This document shows, one piece after another, positions 43,539 to 52,686 of a stretch of DNA of 64,000 nt. The notes under the pieces are model-generated. The model was given only the letters and a program-made list of their open reading frames with translations. It made no database searches and was not told the DNA's origin. Position numbers and translations under genes: made by a program. Each line of letters opens with the position of its first letter. Within the stretch, counting starts at the first letter, position 1. Location: assembly GCF_900605005.1 (NCBI RefSeq), contig NZ_LR027558.1:244588-308587 (forward strand), written 5' to 3'. The stretch comes from Acidipropionibacterium timonense (GTDB lineage Bacteria; Actinomycetota; Actinomycetes; Propionibacteriales; Propionibacteriaceae).

Positions 43539-45860
43539 ATGACGCCGGACGACCACGACGCCAGGAGGGCCAGGGCGGATGCAGTTCTTGCTGCCATCCG
43601 TGCCGCGGCACCAGAGCCCCGGACCGCCCGTGATCTTGTCGCGGCCACCGGCCTGTCCCGACCGACGGTCATGTCGTTGCTCGGGGATCTCGAGAGGCGC
43701 GGGCTCGTTCGACGCTCGGAATCGCTTCCCGAGTCCGGGGTGGGGCGTCCGGCGGCGTGCTGGCTGCCTGCTCGCCAGTCCGGCATCGTCGTCGCAGCGG
43801 ACGTGCTCGTGTCGACGATGCTCGTCACCGTGGCCACCGTCCACGGTGAGGTGCTGCAGGCGCAGGCTCACCCGGTGCGCCACGAGCGGCGAACGGAACG
43901 GCTCGACGAGGTCGTCTCCGTCATCGAGGATCTCGTGGCTCGGTGGGCTCCCAGTCGTGGACCCCTCATCCAGATCGGCGTCTCGACAACGGGTGTCGTC
44001 GACGGCGATGGCCTCATCCAGCGCTGTGATCTCGTCCCGCAGTGGGTGGGCCTGGCTCTGGCGGAGGACCTGTCCGCGCGGCTCGGTGCCCCTGTGCTCG
44101 TCGACAACGACATCAACATGGCCGCCTACGGCGAGTTCGCGACCCGACGCCAGGATCGATCCCTGCGCCCTGACAGCGACCTCCTGCTGGTGCAGATGAC
44201 GCGCGGTTTCAACACGGGTCTGGTGCTCGGGGGCGCCGTGCACCACGGTCGGCAGTGGAATGCCGGCGAGCTCAGCGACGTCCTGGGTCGTCCACTCGAC
44301 CGGATGGACGCGCCGACGCAGGAGTGGGTGGAGCAGGCGGCGGTGGCGATCGGGACCGCCGCTGCCGTCATCGATCCCGAACTCATCGTCATCACCGGCC
44401 CGACGCCGCGTTCGCGTGCCGCCATTCGCCAGGTCATCGCCCGACTGGTCAACGGACGCCCCGACGGCGCGCCGGCGCTACCCACCGACATCTCGACCCT
44501 CGGCTGGTCGGCCTCGGTCACCGGCGCCCTGGCGATGGCGCTCCATGCCGCCGTCGGGCGCCTGCTCGAGGTACCCGATCCCACTGCCGTGGACATCACT
44601 CACACCGACCTCATCGCTGCAGAACTCGAGAAAGGACCTCACTCCACCATGACGACGACCACCACCCCCGCCCCGCGCAGCGACACCCTCCGGGTGGGCG
44701 TCGTCGGGGTCGGAGCCCGGTCCCGCCTCGCGCTCAATGCCGAGCTCGAGGAGAACAACGGACGCATCACCGCCGTGGCCGAGCCCCATCACCTGGTCCG
44801 CAAGCGGGTGGCGGACCGACTCCACAAGGACCCCGACACCCTGACCATCGTCCCGGACGTCCAGGGGCTCATCGACGCCGGCGTCGACGTCGCCTTCGTC
44901 ACCTCGCCCGATGACACGCACGCCGACGTCACCTGCGCGCTCCTGGAGGCCGGCGTGCCGGTCTACCTCGAGAAGCCCTTGGCGATCACCCTCGAGTCCG
45001 CGACCCGAGTGCTGACCACGGCCTTCCAGACCGGGACGCGACTCTACGTCGGACACAACATGCGGCACATGAACGTCGTGCGCTCCATGCGCGACCTCAT
45101 CCGAACCGGACGGATCGGCGAGGTCAAGGCGATCTGGTGCCGACACTTCGTCGGCAACGGCGGCGACTTCTACTTCAAGGACTGGCACGCCACCCGCGAG
45201 CACGGCACCGGCCTGCTGCTGCAGAAGGCGGCCCACGACATCGACGTCATGCACTGGCTCGCCGACTCCCACGCCACCGATGTCGTGGCGATGGGGGAGC
45301 TCACCCTGTACGACCAGGTGACCGACCGTCGTTCCCACGCCGACGAGCTCATGGGTGACTGGTTCTCGCACGACAACTGGCCGCCGCTGGCCCAGAAGGG
45401 GCTCAATCCGGTCATCGACGTCGAGGATCTCTCGATGGTGCTCATGCGCATGGAGTCCGGCGTGTACGCCTCCTATGAGCAGTGCCATTACACGCCCGAC
45501 TACTGGCGCAACTACACGGTCATCGGCACCGAGGGACGCATCGAGAACTTCGGCGACGGCGAGGGTGGCGTCATCCGGTTGTGGAACCGGCGCACCGAGT
45601 ACAACCCGGGCGGCGACGAGCAGTTCCCCATCATCGGTGATGCCAATGGCCATGGTGACGCCGACGTCCTCACCGTCGGTGAGTTCATGCGTTTCGTGCG
45701 GACCGGTGCCCCGACCGACACCTCTCCGCTGGGGGCGTGGTACGCCGTCGCCGCCGGCATCCAGGCCACCGAGTCGCTGCGCGACGGCTCGACGCCCCGT
45801 GAGGTCCCGGTGTTGCCGTCCGAGATCGTCGACTACTTCCGGAACAACCAGGTCAAGTGA
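43539..45860 (+). CDS. In-frame fusion: ROK-family regulator + Gfo/Idh/MocA oxidoreductase
   Basis: One uninterrupted 773-codon reading frame holds two complete proteins. Residues 1-350 are a ROK repressor: helix-turn-helix (RDLVAATGLSRPTVMSLLGD), a ROK domain with VLVDNDINMAAYGE, and no CxCG zinc motif. Residues 371-773 are an NAD(P) oxidoreductase (LRVGVVGVGARSRLALNAEL, VYLEKPLAITLES, GTGLLLQKAAHDIDVMHWLA). An ATG at 44649 with GAGAAAGGA (44628-44636) upstream marks where the second gene would normally begin, but no stop codon separates them. Either a stop was lost or the fusion is real; internal initiation could also give a separate 403-aa enzyme. The start codon follows AGGAG. A sugar importer operon follows 25 bp later. 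Confidence 0.82.
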   Translation: MTPDDHDARRARADAVLAAIRAAAPEPRTARDLVAATGLSRPTVMSLLGDLERRGLVRRSESLPESGVGRPAACWLPARQSGIVVAADVLVSTMLVTVATVHGEVLQAQAHPVRHERRTERLDEVVSVIEDLVARWAPSRGPLIQIGVSTTGVVDGDGLIQRCDLVPQWVGLALAEDLSARLGAPVLVDNDINMAAYGEFATRRQDRSLRPDSDLLLVQMTRGFNTGLVLGGAVHHGRQWNAGELSDVLGRPLDRMDAPTQEWVEQAAVAIGTAAAVIDPELIVITGPTPRSRAAIRQVIARLVNGRPDGAPALPTDISTLGWSASVTGALAMALHAAVGRLLEVPDPTAVDITHTDLIAAELEKGPHSTMTTTTTPAPRSDTLRVGVVGVGARSRLALNAELEENNGRITAVAEPHHLVRKRVADRLHKDPDTLTIVPDVQGLIDAGVDVAFVTSPDDTHADVTCALLEAGVPVYLEKPLAITLESATRVLTTAFQTGTRLYVGHNMRHMNVVRSMRDLIRTGRIGEVKAIWCRHFVGNGGDFYFKDWHATREHGTGLLLQKAAHDIDVMHWLADSHATDVVAMGELTLYDQVTDRRSHADELMGDWFSHDNWPPLAQKGLNPVIDVEDLSMVLMRMESGVYASYEQCHYTPDYWRNYTVIGTEGRIENFGDGEGGVIRLWNRRTEYNPGGDEQFPIIGDANGHGDADVLTVGEFMRFVRTGAPTDTSPLGAWYAVAAGIQATESLRDGSTPREVPVLPSEIVDYFRNNQVK

Positions 45861-45885
45861 CCACGAGAGAAATCAAGGAGAGACC

Positions 45886-47178
45886 ATGAAGAGGCGCAGT
45901 TTCCTGGCCGGTGCAGCAACGCTCGCCGCCATGGCTGTCACCGGGTGCGGATCGAAGTCGGGTGGATCGTCGTCGACGTCGTCGACCATCGACGCCGGCA
46001 CCACCGCTGAACTCACGCTGGCGTACTGGGACAAGAACCAGACCCCGACGATCCAGGAGAACATCAAGAGTTTCAAGGCGAAGTATCCGAAGATCACCAT
46101 CAAGACGAACCTCACGGCCTACGCCAACTACTGGACGAAGCTCAAGACCCAGGCTCAGGGCGGGGACCTGCCTGACGTCCTGTGGATGAACGGACCGAAC
46201 ATCCAGCTGTACTCGTCCAACGACATGCTCGAGCCCCTGGACTCGGTGACCTCACAGGGGGTCTCGTGGGACAACTACCCCAAGGCACTCGTCAACCTCT
46301 ACACGTACGACGGCAAGCACTACGGCATCCCCAAGGACTACGACACCATCGGCGTGTTCTACAACAAGGCGATCTTCAAGCAGGCAGGAGTGGAGGAGCC
46401 CAAGGCCGGTTGGACCTGGGATGACTTCCACACCAAGGCAAAGAAGATTTCGGACTGGGGCAGGTCGAAGGGCATCTACGGCTGTGCCACCACCATCAAC
46501 GGTGACGGCCAGGGCACCTACTACAACACGATCCTCCAGGCGGGTGGGTTCATCATCAAGGACGGCAAGTCCGGATACGACGATCCCAAGTCGATCGAGG
46601 GGCTTCAGTGCTGGGCCGACTGGATCAAGGACGGTTCGGTCGCCTCGGCGAAGATCGTCACCGACACCAAGCCCGACGTCATGTTCGAGAACGGGAAGTC
46701 GGCCATGTTCTGGGCCGGCGACTGGACGGCGTCCGAGCTGGCCAACGATCTCAAGGGCAAGGAGGACCAGTTCGGCGTCGTCGAGCTGCCGCGCAAGGAC
46801 AAGCAGGCCACGGTCATCCATGGCCTGGCCTGGGCCGTGTCGAAGAAGTCGGCGAACAAGGCCGCGGCCATCGCCCTGGCGGCACACATGAGCTCGAAGG
46901 CCGCCCATGAGGTCGAGGCGAGGAATGGCACCGCGATCCCGGCGTTCAACGGCACCCAGGACGCGTGGGTGAAGTCGTACCCGAAGTGGGACGTCAAGCT
47001 CTTCATCGACGCCGCGACGAGTTACGCCCAGCCGTATCCGGTGAGCAAGAACACCGATGTGTGGGCCAACAAGGAGGCCGAGATCCTCGTCCCGGCCTTC
47101 GATGGGCAGACCACCATCGCCGCCGCGGCCAAGCAGATGGCCGACTTCATGAATGCGGCCCTGGCCAAGGAGAAGTGA
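45886..47178 (+). CDS. Sugar ABC transporter substrate-binding lipoprotein
   Basis: This 430-aa family-1 solute-binding protein has a twin-arginine-like basic start (MKRRSFLAGAATLAAMAVTG) and the lipobox VTGC. The Ser-rich linker and the DVLWMNGPNIQLYSSNDML and YGIPKDYDTIGVFYNKAIFK motifs fit CUT1 receptors. AAGGAGAG precedes ATG 45886. It is 25 bp after the ROK-oxidoreductase gene, which suggests that the oxidoreductase acts on the imported sugar and that the ROK part controls the operon. Confidence 0.9.
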   Translation: MKRRSFLAGAATLAAMAVTGCGSKSGGSSSTSSTIDAGTTAELTLAYWDKNQTPTIQENIKSFKAKYPKITIKTNLTAYANYWTKLKTQAQGGDLPDVLWMNGPNIQLYSSNDMLEPLDSVTSQGVSWDNYPKALVNLYTYDGKHYGIPKDYDTIGVFYNKAIFKQAGVEEPKAGWTWDDFHTKAKKISDWGRSKGIYGCATTINGDGQGTYYNTILQAGGFIIKDGKSGYDDPKSIEGLQCWADWIKDGSVASAKIVTDTKPDVMFENGKSAMFWAGDWTASELANDLKGKEDQFGVVELPRKDKQATVIHGLAWAVSKKSANKAAAIALAAHMSSKAAHEVEARNGTAIPAFNGTQDAWVKSYPKWDVKLFIDAATSYAQPYPVSKNTDVWANKEAEILVPAFDGQTTIAAAAKQMADFMNAALAKEK

Positions 47179-48140
47179 TGTCGACAGCTGGCGCTCGGGG
47201 CGTCACTGGCGCCCCGAGCCCCGGCTCGGCTCGGCCGAGGGGTCGACGTCGCCGGGGCTCTCCCACCTCCGTCGGTGCCTGGCCGGTCCTCTTCATCGGC
47301 CTGCTCATGCTCGGTGTGGCCGTGTTCTACTACTGGCCGATCGTCAAGAACATCATCACCTCGCTGCAGCAGACCAATGCCTTCGGCGGTGATCCCGAGT
47401 TCGTCGGGCTGGCCAACTACCGGGATCTGTTCACCGATCCCGGGCTGGGGTCCGCGATCGGCAACACGCTGCTGTACACGATCGTGGTCCTTCTGGGGGT
47501 GCCCCTGTCGGTGGCCATCGCCTCGATGATCGAATTGCCCGGGCTGCGCGGGAAGAGCGTCTACCGGATGGTGTATTTCCTGCCCTATCTGGCGATGCCG
47601 ATGGCCGTCGCCCAGGTGTGGAAGATCATCTTCAACGGGAACTTCGGTCTGCTCAACCAATTCCTTCGAGCCATCGGGGTGAGCAACCCTCCGTACTGGA
47701 TCGTCACCTCAGGATGGGCCATCGTCGCGGTGTCCGTGTTCGGCCTGTGGTGCTCGATCGGGTTCAACGTCATCATCCTCTCGAGTGGGCTCAAGGCCAT
47801 TCCGAGGGAACTGTACGAGGCGGCGTCCATCGACGGCGCCACCGGGCTCAAGCAGTTCCGGTGGGTCACCGTGCCTCTGCTCACGCCGTCGATCTTCTTC
47901 CTCACGATCATGACGACGATCGGTGGGTTCCAGTTGTTCGACGCCCTCTACGCCATGATGGGCGCCCTCAATCCAGCTGAGCCGAGCACGCGGTCGCTCG
48001 TGTCACTGTTCTATCGACAGGCCTTCGTCGACAGCAACCAAGGAGCAGGAGCCGCCATCGCGGTCGTTATCCTCGTCTTCGTCGCGATCGTCACGCTCGT
48101 CCAGTTCATCGGGCAGCGGAGGTGGGTGAACTATGTCTGA
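47178..48140 (+). CDS. Sugar ABC transporter permease (MalF type)
   Basis: This 320-aa membrane permease has a Pro/Arg/Gly-rich cytoplasmic N-terminus (about 35 residues) and then six hydrophobic segments. The EAA loop is ELYEAASIDGATGLKQFRWV. The start overlaps the receptor stop by one base (TGATG). It pairs with the next permease. Confidence 0.92.
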   Translation: MSTAGARGVTGAPSPGSARPRGRRRRGSPTSVGAWPVLFIGLLMLGVAVFYYWPIVKNIITSLQQTNAFGGDPEFVGLANYRDLFTDPGLGSAIGNTLLYTIVVLLGVPLSVAIASMIELPGLRGKSVYRMVYFLPYLAMPMAVAQVWKIIFNGNFGLLNQFLRAIGVSNPPYWIVTSGWAIVAVSVFGLWCSIGFNVIILSSGLKAIPRELYEAASIDGATGLKQFRWVTVPLLTPSIFFLTIMTTIGGFQLFDALYAMMGALNPAEPSTRSLVSLFYRQAFVDSNQGAGAAIAVVILVFVAIVTLVQFIGQRRWVNYV

Positions 48141-49008
48141 GGTCGAGACCGCCGAGGCGGTGGCGCGCATGTCGGCGCGCAGGTCGCACGTCTCCCAGCG
48201 ACGGTACCTGGGCGTCCACATCCTGCTCGTTCTCGGCGGACTGTGCATGGTGTTCCCCTTCGTCTACCAGATCCTCATGTCGTTGTCGACGAATCTGGAG
48301 ATCCAGTCGGTGCCGCCCACCTTCATCCCGTCGAGCCTGCACTGGAGCAACTACTCGGACGTTCTCACCAAGCTCCCGTTCCTCCACCAGTTCTGGGTGT
48401 CGGTCGAGATCACCGTGCTGCGCACGGTCGTCCAGCTCGTCCTGTGCTCGATGGCTGGCTACGCGTTCGCGCGCATGCAGTTCCGGGGAAGGACGGTCCT
48501 CTTCGGTTTGCTCCTGGCGATTCTCATGGTCCCCGGACAGTCGTACCTCATCGGTCAGTACAAGGTCATCCAGGGCCTGGGACTCCTGGAGACACCGTGG
48601 GGGATCGTCCTGCCGGGATTCTTCTCCGCCTTCGGCGCCTTCCTCATGAGACAGGCCTTCATGAGCCTGCCGGTCGAGCTCGAGGAGGCGGCGCGCCTCG
48701 ACGGGTGCAATCCCTGGCAGACCTTCTGGCGGGTCATGTTCCCGTTGGTCAATCCGAGCCTCTTCGCGGTGATGATCACGACGGTGCTGTGGTCGTGGAA
48801 CGACCTCCTGTGGCCGCTCATCGTCACCACCCGCGAGGAGTCGATGCCGCTGAGCGTCGGAATCGCCACCCTGGCCGGGCAGCACGCCAGCGACTACGCC
48901 CTCATGATGGCGGCGTCGACGATGGCCATGGCCCCGATCTTCATCCTCTTCTTCACGATGCAGAAGCGGGTCATCGAGGGGCTGGCGACCTCGGGTCTCA
49001 AGGGCTGA
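48133..49008 (+). CDS. Sugar ABC transporter permease (MalG type)
   Basis: This 291-aa permease has LGVHILLVLGGLCMVFPFVY as its first segment and the EAA loop ELEEAARLDGCNPWQTFWRV. It overlaps the preceding permease by 8 bases. No ATPase gene follows. Its TGA stop directly abuts the stop of the convergent osmoprotectant receptor gene, with no base between. Confidence 0.92.
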   Translation: MSEVETAEAVARMSARRSHVSQRRYLGVHILLVLGGLCMVFPFVYQILMSLSTNLEIQSVPPTFIPSSLHWSNYSDVLTKLPFLHQFWVSVEITVLRTVVQLVLCSMAGYAFARMQFRGRTVLFGLLLAILMVPGQSYLIGQYKVIQGLGLLETPWGIVLPGFFSAFGAFLMRQAFMSLPVELEEAARLDGCNPWQTFWRVMFPLVNPSLFAVMITTVLWSWNDLLWPLIVTTREESMPLSVGIATLAGQHASDYALMMAASTMAMAPIFILFFTMQKRVIEGLATSGLKG

Positions 49009-49950
49009 TCAGCCCAGTCCCTTGGCCTTGAGCCAGTCCTTGGCGACCGTCTGGGCCGAGGCCTTCTCGTCGCCCTGGTTGCGGGAGTTCATCGCGATGA
49101 GGTCGTCGGTGGTGAGCTTGGCCGAGACGGCGTCGAGGACCTGCCTGGCCTTGGCGTCGACGGCCGAGGTCATGAGCGGGACGACGTTCTGCGGGACGAT
49201 GAGGTGCTTGGGATCCTTGAGGACGACCAGGCCGTTCTCCTTGATCGCCGGGGTCGTCGTGTACAGATCGACGAGATCGACCGAGCCCGAGGTGAGCGCC
49301 TTGATGGTCAGCGGACCGGAGGAGTCGCTGAGCGCGGTGAACGAGATCCGGCTGGCCGGGACGCCGTACACCGACGTCAGCCCCTTCGGCCCGTACGGGC
49401 GTTCCTTGAGTTCGGGATTGCCGCCCACGCGAAGGGTGCCGGACACCTTCGCCAGATCGGCCAGGGAGGTCACCGAGTGCTTCGCCGAGAACTGCGAGGT
49501 GACGCACCACGAGTCGGCGTCCTGGGCGGCTGACGGCTTGCCCACGGCGAGCTTGCGGCCCGCGGCGGCCTTGGTCAGGGCGGACATCACCGAGGACTCG
49601 TCCGAGGCACTGGCTCCCGGCTCGAGATACTGGAGCAGGTTGCCGCTGTACTCCGGCACCAGGTCGATCGACCCGTCCTGCAGGGCCTTGACGTAGACGT
49701 CGCGGGCTCCGATCTGCATCCGGCGTCGTACGGTGAGACCCTTGGCCTCCAGGGCGGCGGCGTAGATCTCGGCGATGATCTGTGACTCGGCGAAGTTGGC
49801 CGAGCCGACCGTCACCGCGCTGCCCCCGGCCGAGGGTGACGCCGAGCTCGACAGCGGGTCCTGGGAGGAGCAGGCGGCGAGGGGCGCGAGGATCGCAGCG
49901 GCCAGGAGGGATCGGCGGGACAGGTCGGTCGTGAGAGGTCGGGTCATCAT
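49009..49950 (-). CDS. opuCC: Osmoprotectant ABC transporter substrate-binding lipoprotein (OpuCC/ProX type)
   Basis: This 313-aa receptor for quaternary amines such as glycine betaine, choline or carnitine is of the OpuAC family. It has signal peptide SRRSLLAAAILAPL and lipobox LAAC, then AVTVGSANFAESQIIAEIYA, the family opening. LVPEYSGNLLQYL and SVDLVDLYTTTPAI are ligand-pocket regions. It is the last gene of a four-gene minus-strand operon. Confidence 0.9.
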   Translation of the reverse strand: MMTRPLTTDLSRRSLLAAAILAPLAACSSQDPLSSSASPSAGGSAVTVGSANFAESQIIAEIYAAALEAKGLTVRRRMQIGARDVYVKALQDGSIDLVPEYSGNLLQYLEPGASASDESSVMSALTKAAAGRKLAVGKPSAAQDADSWCVTSQFSAKHSVTSLADLAKVSGTLRVGGNPELKERPYGPKGLTSVYGVPASRISFTALSDSSGPLTIKALTSGSVDLVDLYTTTPAIKENGLVVLKDPKHLIVPQNVVPLMTSAVDAKARQVLDAVSAKLTTDDLIAMNSRNQGDEKASAQTVAKDWLKAKGLG

Positions 49951-49977
49951 CGGGGCCTTCCGGTGGGGTGGGTGTTC

Positions 49978-50667
49978 TCAGTCGAGGGCGAGGGCGGTGC
50001 GCACGCCACGTCCGGTGGCGACGCGTCCGGCCAGGGACAACAGGAGGTCGAGCAGCAACGCCAGGGCGATGACGATGATCGCCCCGGCGAGCATCTGGGG
50101 ATAGTCGGAGACGGCGAGGCCGTCGAGGATGGGACGGCCCAGTCCGCCCATCCCCAGGTAGGAGCAGATCGTCGCCGTCGCGACCACCTGGAGCACGGCG
50201 GACCTCAGCCCGCCGAGAAGCAGCGGCGTGGCCAGCGGGATCTCCACCCGCGCCAACACCTGGCGGGGCGACATGCCGCACGCCCGGGCCCCGTCGACGA
50301 CGTCCGGGTCGATCGCCTCGACCCCTGAGTACGATCCGGCCAGCAGGGGCGGGATCGCCAGCAGGACCAGGACGATCGTCGCCGGGACGACCGGCCTGGT
50401 GATTCCCCACGTCGTCGCGACGGCCAGGAGGGTGAGCAGGCCCAGTGAGGGCAGCGACCTCAGCGCCCCGGTGAGGGCGACCGCCGCCGTCCGGCCGCGT
50501 CCGGTGTGCCCGATGACGAGTCCGGCGGGGACCGCCAGGACGGCCGCGATGACCACCGCCAGGGCGGTGTACTCGAGGTGTTCGAGGAGCCGGGTCGCCA
50601 GGCCGTCGGCGCCGACCCAGTGCGAGCCGTTCGACAGCCATGTCAGGGTGAGGGCGAACTGGTTCAT
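49978..50667 (-). CDS. opuCD: Osmoprotectant ABC transporter permease (OpuCD/ProW type)
   Basis: This 229-aa permease has five or six hydrophobic segments, and its docking loop is VVDGARACGMSPRQVLARVE. YLGMGGLGRPILDGL near the end is a family signature. The start overlaps the stop of the partner permease by 4 bases. It belongs to the OpuC-type uptake system. Confidence 0.9.
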   Translation of the reverse strand: MNQFALTLTWLSNGSHWVGADGLATRLLEHLEYTALAVVIAAVLAVPAGLVIGHTGRGRTAAVALTGALRSLPSLGLLTLLAVATTWGITRPVVPATIVLVLLAIPPLLAGSYSGVEAIDPDVVDGARACGMSPRQVLARVEIPLATPLLLGGLRSAVLQVVATATICSYLGMGGLGRPILDGLAVSDYPQMLAGAIIVIALALLLDLLLSLAGRVATGRGVRTALALD

Positions 50668-51308
50668 GCTGTCCTCCTCGTCCACGGCATGATGATCCTC
50701 CCGGCGGCCACGAGGGCGAGGTCGAGCACGACGGCGAGCAGCAGGGTCCCCCCGATCCCCACCCAGATCTCGGTGGGGAAGGATCTCTGGTAACCATCGG
50801 TGAAGAAGTACCCCAGCGAGGGCACCCCGATGAGTGCCCCGACCGACACCAGCGACATCGTCGAGGCCGACACCACCCGCAGACCGGCGAGCAGCGCCGG
50901 TCCGGCCAGGGGCAGGGCCACCTTCCAGAAGACCTGGCCGGGGGAGTGACCCACCGCGACGGCATCGGACCTCACGGTGCGACCGACCGAGTCGAAGGCG
51001 TCGACGGCGGTACGGACGAGCAGCGCCACGCCGTAGATCGACAGGGCGACGACGACGTTGAGGGGGTCGAGGATCCTCGTGCCGAGGATCAACGGCAGGA
51101 CGACGAACAGTGGCAGGGACGGCAGGGCGTAGAGGATGCCCGAACTCGTCGTCAGCACCCTGCGGGCGATCCGATTGCGGTGCGACCACCAGCCCAGGGG
51201 CACGGCGGTGAGCAGGCTCACCGCGAGGGGAACCACCGCCAGGACGAGATGGCTCACGGTGAGCTGCCAGATCTGGGCCCAGTTCGTGGCGATCCAGCGG
51301 GTGTTCAC
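50664..51308 (-). CDS. opuCB: Osmoprotectant ABC transporter permease (OpuCB type)
   Basis: This 214-aa permease has HLVLAVVPLAVSLLTAVPLGW as its first segment and the docking loop SDAVAVGHSPGQVFWKVALP. GVPSLGYFFTDGYQ near the C-terminus is shared by OpuCB proteins. It overlaps the ATPase gene upstream by 4 bases, so all three membrane-complex genes are coupled. Confidence 0.9.
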   Translation of the reverse strand: MNTRWIATNWAQIWQLTVSHLVLAVVPLAVSLLTAVPLGWWSHRNRIARRVLTTSSGILYALPSLPLFVVLPLILGTRILDPLNVVVALSIYGVALLVRTAVDAFDSVGRTVRSDAVAVGHSPGQVFWKVALPLAGPALLAGLRVVSASTMSLVSVGALIGVPSLGYFFTDGYQRSFPTEIWVGIGGTLLLAVVLDLALVAAGRIIMPWTRRTA

Positions 51309-52123
51309 GCCGACTCCGCGGCGTCGAGACGCCCGACGAGGTGTCCGTCGGCGTCGACGACGGTCGTCGTGCCGCCGTCGCGTCGCACCGCCAGGTGTCT
51401 GCGCGGACCACCGATGAAGCTGTCGACGAAGTCGTCGGCTGGGTGCAGGAGGATCTGGTCCGGCGTCCCCTCCTGGGCGACGTGCCCGCCCTCGGTCATG
51501 ACGAGGACCCGGGCGCCGAGGAGGAAGGCCTCGTCGACGTCGTGGGTGACGAAGAGGATCGTCTTGGCCAGATCGGCCTGGATGGACAACAGCTCCTGCT
51601 GGAGCTCGGTGCGCACCACCGGGTCGACCGCTCCGAAGGGCTCGTCCATGAGGAGGATGAGGGGATCGGCGGCCAGGGCACGCGCCACGCCGACCCGCTG
51701 ACGCTGCCCTCCCGACAGCTGGGAGGGGTACCTCGAGGCCAGCTGGGCATCGAGCCCGACCCGCTCCAGCAATCCGAGCGCGGCGGTCCGGGCCCGGCGT
51801 CGCCCGACCCCGGTGAGGACGGGAACGGTCGCCACGTTGTCGAGCACGGTCCGGTGCGGCAGCAGGCCCCCGGACTGCATGACGTACCCGATCCGGCGTC
51901 GCAGGGCCACCGGGTCGAGGTCGGCGACGTTCTCGTCGTCGATCCAGACCGCGCCGCTGGTCGGGTCGACCATCCGGTTGACCATCCGCAGCAGGGTCGT
52001 CTTGCCACAGCCCGAGGACCCCAGGAGGACGTGCAGCTCGTGGGAGGGTACGACGTGGCTGAACCCGTCGACGGCCACGGTCCCATCCGGGTAGCGCTTC
52101 GTCACCGAGTCGAAACGGATCAT
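51305..52123 (-). CDS. opuCA: Osmoprotectant ABC transporter ATP-binding protein (OpuCA type)
   Basis: This 272-aa ATPase has Walker A GSSGCGKTT, the Q-loop YVMQSGGLLPH, signature LSGGQRQRV, Walker B LLMDEPFGAVDP and FVTHDVDEA. It lacks long C-terminal CBS domains; only a short tail (VVDADGHLVGRLDAA) remains, so ionic-strength gating by CBS pairs is unlikely. The RBS GAGAGGAGG precedes the start. It is the first gene of the operon. Confidence 0.92.
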   Translation of the reverse strand: MIRFDSVTKRYPDGTVAVDGFSHVVPSHELHVLLGSSGCGKTTLLRMVNRMVDPTSGAVWIDDENVADLDPVALRRRIGYVMQSGGLLPHRTVLDNVATVPVLTGVGRRRARTAALGLLERVGLDAQLASRYPSQLSGGQRQRVGVARALAADPLILLMDEPFGAVDPVVRTELQQELLSIQADLAKTILFVTHDVDEAFLLGARVLVMTEGGHVAQEGTPDQILLHPADDFVDSFIGGPRRHLAVRRDGGTTTVVDADGHLVGRLDAAESA

Positions 52124-52261
52124 GTCACCCTCCTCTCGTTGTCAGTCCGACTGTGCCATTCACCGTAGGCCATGGGTACGACAGTTCCGTGGAGGTTCGT
52201 CTTCCCGCGCAATCCGTCGAGGGCTGTGTCGTCCGCGTCCGGCGGATGACACAGTGGTCCC

Positions 52262-52645
52262 ATGACGACCTTCCGCACCGCCAACATCCGTGACGACATC
52301 CGTTCCGGTTCGGGTCAGGCCGGTTCGGGTGAGGGTCTGCGCGTCCTCGTCGACCGGCTGTGGCCGCGCGGGGTGAGCAAGGACGCCGCCCGGCTCGACG
52401 AGGTGGCCAAGGACCTGGCCCCGAGCACCGAGTTGCGGCGGGAGTTCCACCACGGCGCCCTCGATTTCGACGTCTTCGCCGAGCGTTACCGGACCGAGCT
52501 CGAGGAGTCACCCGTTCCGGCCGACGACGTCGCTCGATGGGCCGGTCAGGACGTCGTCACGCTGCTCTACGGCGCGGCCGACCGGGAGCACAACCACGCC
52601 GTCGTCCTCGCCGACCACCTCCAGCGCCTCGCCGACGAGTCCTGA
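52262..52645 (+). CDS. DUF488 family protein
   Basis: This 127-aa single-domain protein has LRVLVDRLWPRGVSKDAARL, then FHHGALDFDVFAERYRTEL and VTLLYGAADREHNHAVVLA, the DUF488 signature. The function is not established. It stands alone between the osmoprotectant operon and the DedA gene. No clear RBS is seen. Confidence 0.85.
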   Translation: MTTFRTANIRDDIRSGSGQAGSGEGLRVLVDRLWPRGVSKDAARLDEVAKDLAPSTELRREFHHGALDFDVFAERYRTELEESPVPADDVARWAGQDVVTLLYGAADREHNHAVVLADHLQRLADES

Positions 52646-52686
52646 CGCAGCCGAGCCGGACCGGCCCTCCCGGTACTCTGGGCGCC

